In this document: positions 61,634 to 64,000 of the stretch, in pieces | Layout: every line of letters begins with the position of its first letter | Numbering within the stretch: position 1 is the first letter of the stretch | Assembly (NCBI RefSeq): GCF_001667035.1 | Contig: NZ_LZIR01000041.1 | Span: 1 to 64,000 of the forward strand | Length of the DNA: 64,000 bases | Direction of reading: 5' to 3' | Source: Mycobacterium sp. 852002-51057_SCH5723018 | GTDB taxonomy: Bacteria > Actinomycetota > Actinomycetes > Mycobacteriales > Mycobacteriaceae | Notes under the pieces: generated by a model | What the model was told of the DNA's origin: nothing | Databases searched by the model: none | What the model saw: only the letters and a program-made list of their open reading frames with translations | Program-made: the position numbers and the translations under genes

Positions 61634-62056
61634 ATGACCTTCAAATCGCACGAAATTGAATTCCTGCGCCAGGCAGACCTGGGTCGGTTGGCGACCATCC
61701 GGCACGACGGCACGCCGCAGAACAGCCCGGTGGGATTCACCTACAACGAGTCACTGGGCACCATCGACATCACTGGCTACCGCATGTCGAAGAGCCAGAA
61801 GTACCGCAACATTGCGCACCACAACAAGGTTGCCTTCGTCGTCGACGACATCCCCTCGCGCGACCCCTGGCGGGTTCGTTGCCTTGAGATACGCGGCATC
61901 GCCCAGCAAGCCGAGGCGCCACCGTCGCGGGGCGCCGCGGGCGACGAGCTCGACACGGCGATCATCCGGATCACGCCGCAGCGCATCATCAGCTTCGGCA
62001 TTGACGATCAGGTCAGCGAACCGCACCAGCTGCGGGTGGACCGGCGCAACGTTTAG
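61634..62056 (+). CDS. PPOX-class (F420-dependent-like) enzyme
   Basis: This 140-residue split-barrel protein has LRQADLGRLATIRHDGTPQNSPVGFTYNE and MSKSQKYRNIAHHNKVAFVVDD, the pattern of mycobacterial PPOX proteins that bind F420 or flavin. It could reduce or oxidise a small substrate. It is a single gene, divergent from the TetR regulator. Confidence 0.87.
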   Translation: MTFKSHEIEFLRQADLGRLATIRHDGTPQNSPVGFTYNESLGTIDITGYRMSKSQKYRNIAHHNKVAFVVDDIPSRDPWRVRCLEIRGIAQQAEAPPSRGAAGDELDTAIIRITPQRIISFGIDDQVSEPHQLRVDRRNV

Positions 62057-62086
62057 CGCGCCGGCAGCGAAGCGGCCCGCCTAACG

Positions 62087-62899
62087 TCAGCCCTCGCGCT
62101 TCTTGGACCGGATCGGCTTGCCGGCGGACGACCCGCCGTCCACCGGCAGCACGGTCCCCGTGACGTACCGGGACCGGTCGGTGGCGAAATACAGGGCCGC
62201 CTCGGCGATGTCCTCGGGCGTGCCCTCGCGCTTCAGCGGCCGGTCCTCGCGCATCGTTTCGCGAATCGACGCCTCGAACCGCTCGATCTCGTCCGGCTCC
62301 ATGTTCAGCGCAGACTTCGAGACCAAGGGCGTCGGGATGTTGCCTGGCGCAATCACGTTGACGCGAATCTCGTAGTGGGCCAACTCAATTGCCGCGCATT
62401 TGGTGAACTGGATGACCGCCGCTTTGGACGCCCGGTAAGTCATCACGCCTCCGCCGGCCTGGATTCCGCCAATCGAGCTGACATTGATGATCGATCCGCC
62501 GCCGTGAGCGGCCATGTGTCGAGCGGCGTCTCGGGTACCCGCCATCACGCCCAGTACGTTGACCGCCATCACGCGGTGGAAGTCGGCCAGGTCGTCGTCG
62601 AGGAACCGACGATGCATCTTGCTCGAAACACCGGCGTTGTTCACCATCACGTCCAGGCCGCCAAATTTGTCCACCGCCGCGGCCACCAGCGCCCGGACCT
62701 CTTCGGGGTCGGAGACGTCCGTCCGCTGAAAGAAAGCGTCGGGTCCCAGCGCCGCCGCCAGCTCGTCGCCCTTGTCGGTTTCGATGTCGGCAATGACGAC
62801 CCGCGCGCCCTCGGCCACAAATTTCTCCACGGTGCCGCGGCCGATGCCGGAAGCACCGCCGGTGACGATGGCAACCTTGCCCGCCAGTTCGTTGACCAC
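62087..62899 (-). CDS. Short-chain dehydrogenase/reductase
   Basis: This 270-residue classical SDR has GGASGIGRG, NNAG, S142 and Y155-x3-K159, and the VDGGSS end. It is convergent with the PPOX gene. The TTAAGTCAAGC palindrome 28 bp upstream of its start matches the one before TetR at 61470, at the same distance. It is therefore likely part of the same regulon. Confidence 0.92.
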   Translation of the reverse strand: MVNELAGKVAIVTGGASGIGRGTVEKFVAEGARVVIADIETDKGDELAAALGPDAFFQRTDVSDPEEVRALVAAAVDKFGGLDVMVNNAGVSSKMHRRFLDDDLADFHRVMAVNVLGVMAGTRDAARHMAAHGGGSIINVSSIGGIQAGGGVMTYRASKAAVIQFTKCAAIELAHYEIRVNVIAPGNIPTPLVSKSALNMEPDEIERFEASIRETMREDRPLKREGTPEDIAEAALYFATDRSRYVTGTVLPVDGGSSAGKPIRSKKREG

Positions 62900-62926
62900 A
62901 CGACGAGTTAATCGGCGCCGCCGGTG

Positions 62927-62948
62927 TTAAGTCAAGCAGTTGATTTAA
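62927..62948. promoter_or_regulatory. TTAAGTCAAGC palindrome upstream of SDR
   Basis: TTAAGTCAAGC and AGTTGATTTAA form a 22-bp near-palindrome. It matches the copy at 61498 at all but two central bases. It starts 28 bp from the SDR start. Confidence 0.7.
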
Positions 62949-63167
62949 CCCTTTGCGTGGGCGCTTCCTCGATGTCGTGTGAATCCCGGGCGACGACACG
63001 CCGCTGAACTCCACCGCTGCCTCACACTCAAAGCCCTGAGTTCACACTCAATTGCTCCCCGATCGCTTGCTAGCGCTTGCTGCCGCCTACTGTCGCCTTC
63101 GGTGGCTTCGAGCATCGGTGGGATGCTGGCGTGGCCAGTTCATCGGCTATCTCGGGAAGGCTTGATT

Positions 63168-63935
63168 ATGAAGATTCTGGTCGTCGGCGGCACGGGGCTC
63201 ATCGGCTCGCAGGTCATCGCCAATCTGACCCAGCTGGGACACGAGGCGGTGTCGGCGTCGCCGCGCTCGGGGGTCAACAGTGTCACCGGCGAGGGTCTCG
63301 CCGAGGCAGTCGCGGGCGTGCACACCGTGGTGGACGTGGCCAACTCGCCGTCCTTCGACGACGACCCCGTAATGGACTTCTTCACCGCCTCGACGAGAAA
63401 CCTCCTCGACGCGGAGCGGGCCGCCGGTGTGCAGCACCATGTGGCGCTCTCCATTGTGGGAGCCGACCGCGCCACCGACAGTGGATACATGCGGGCCAAG
63501 GTTGCCCAGGAAAAGCTGATCGAGGCAGCGGCGGTGCCTTATTCGATCGTGCGGGCCACCCAGTTCTTCGAATTCGTCAACGCGATCGCCGATTCGGCAA
63601 CCGAGGGCGACACGGTTCGCCTGCCGGTGGGGGCGTTCCAGCCCATCGCCGCCAAGGACGTCGCCACGGCCGTCAGTGGCGCAACGATCAGTGATCCGAG
63701 CAATGGCATCACCAATATCGCCGGCCCCGAAAAGCGCGGCATGGACGACTTCATCCGGACCGCGCTGGCCGCATCCAACGATCCTCGCCAGGTAGCGGGA
63801 GACCCTACGGCCCGCTATTTCGGTACCACGCTGGACGAGCACACCATCGTTCCCCTCGACAGCGAGGACCCGACGATCTACCCCACCCGCTTCAGCGATT
63901 GGCTGGCCGCCCAGATGCCGAGTTCCGCGCACTGA
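63168..63935 (+). CDS. NmrA/atypical SDR family NAD(P)-binding protein
   Basis: This 255-residue NAD(P)-binding protein has MKILVVGGTGLIGSQV and the long-loop pattern of NmrA-like and atypical SDRs (ASTRNLLDAERAAGVQHHVALS, KLIEAAAVPYSIVRATQFFEF). It lacks the Tyr-x3-Lys of classical SDRs. The ATG at 63168 follows GGGAAGG. Such proteins are sensors or quinone/NADPH-dependent reductases. It lies near the right edge; the last 65 bp hold nothing clear. Confidence 0.9.
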   Translation: MKILVVGGTGLIGSQVIANLTQLGHEAVSASPRSGVNSVTGEGLAEAVAGVHTVVDVANSPSFDDDPVMDFFTASTRNLLDAERAAGVQHHVALSIVGADRATDSGYMRAKVAQEKLIEAAAVPYSIVRATQFFEFVNAIADSATEGDTVRLPVGAFQPIAAKDVATAVSGATISDPSNGITNIAGPEKRGMDDFIRTALAASNDPRQVAGDPTARYFGTTLDEHTIVPLDSEDPTIYPTRFSDWLAAQMPSSAH

Positions 63936-64000
63936 GCGGTCGCAACGCGGCCGGGACATCGTTGGCGGTCGAGTACTTGTGATCCGGCTGACACCAGAGC

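Noticed and set aside
1..64000. CRISPR array, tRNA/rRNA genes, prophage or insertion sequence
   Set aside because: No regularly spaced repeats, cloverleaf-like sequences, transposase or phage motifs were seen. The dispersed hairpins are too few and too varied for a CRISPR array.

Overview
The window is high-GC actinobacterial DNA and almost certainly comes from a Mycobacterium, probably a non-tuberculous species. The evidence is a complete yrbE-mce (mammalian cell entry) operon with Mce-associated membrane proteins, an MTB12-family secreted antigen, a PPOX-type (F420-dependent-like) enzyme, an SDR of the mycofactocin-coupled type, and five cytochrome P450s with small single-cluster ferredoxins. 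I see no rRNA, tRNA, CRISPR array, phage gene or transposase. The window reads as one large catabolic and regulatory island, densely packed with ATGA, GTGA and TAATG gene overlaps.

Layout: 1-9523 (minus) is a lipid-importer operon, yrbEA-yrbEB-mceA-B-C-D-E-F. The last 70 or so codons of mceF lie in inverted orientation at the window edge. 9849-12580 (minus) holds a CoA-transferase and an aldehyde dehydrogenase. 12854-17351 (plus) holds SDR-ferredoxin-P450, a secreted protein and two Mce-associated proteins. 17440-19597 (minus) is an acyl-CoA dehydrogenase long/short pair. 19825-28868 holds a nitroreductase, a carboxymuconolactone decarboxylase-like protein, a hydroxyisobutyrate dehydrogenase-like protein, two amidohydrolases, a Rieske ferredoxin, an alpha/beta hydrolase, and a NuoF-like flavoprotein with a ferredoxin. 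28951-30123 holds two exported proteins. 30483-34669 holds a DUF35-thiolase fusion, a hydrolase and two tandem dehydrogenases. 34783-38667 holds two P450-ferredoxin units and a conserved hypothetical. 38664-44004 (minus) holds a TetR regulator, thiolase, crotonase, the remnant of an SDR, an acyl-CoA dehydrogenase and an amidohydrolase. 44352-50433 (plus) holds a CMD-like protein, a Rieske oxygenase, a small unknown protein, an amidohydrolase with altered metal ligands, a SnoaL-like protein, an acyl-CoA dehydrogenase pair and a small membrane protein. 50430-52487 is a divergent acyl-CoA dehydrogenase/TetR pair. 52690-55603 (plus) holds a P450 and two SDRs. 55757-61470 (minus) holds two M24-family proteins (one apparently active, one stripped of metal ligands), an amidohydrolase, a P450, a ferredoxin and a TetR regulator. 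61634-63935 holds a PPOX enzyme, an SDR and an NmrA-like protein.

Together the genes suggest import of a hydrophobic, probably cyclic substrate by the Mce system. P450s and a Rieske oxygenase would oxidise it, SDRs and aldehyde dehydrogenase would oxidise alcohols and aldehydes, and CoA activation would lead into beta-oxidation and retro-aldol or thiolytic cleavage. Amidohydrolase-2 enzymes could hydrolyse rings. The substrate cannot be read from the sequence.

The strongest new signal is regulatory. A 15-bp inverted repeat, GAGAAT-N3-ATTCTC, recurs at nine intergenic places (three perfect, six near matches) in front of most of these transcription units, including between a TetR gene and the acyl-CoA dehydrogenase it diverges from. 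Other units carry different palindromes, so the island appears to be divided among several repressors. All repeats and motifs were found by eye.
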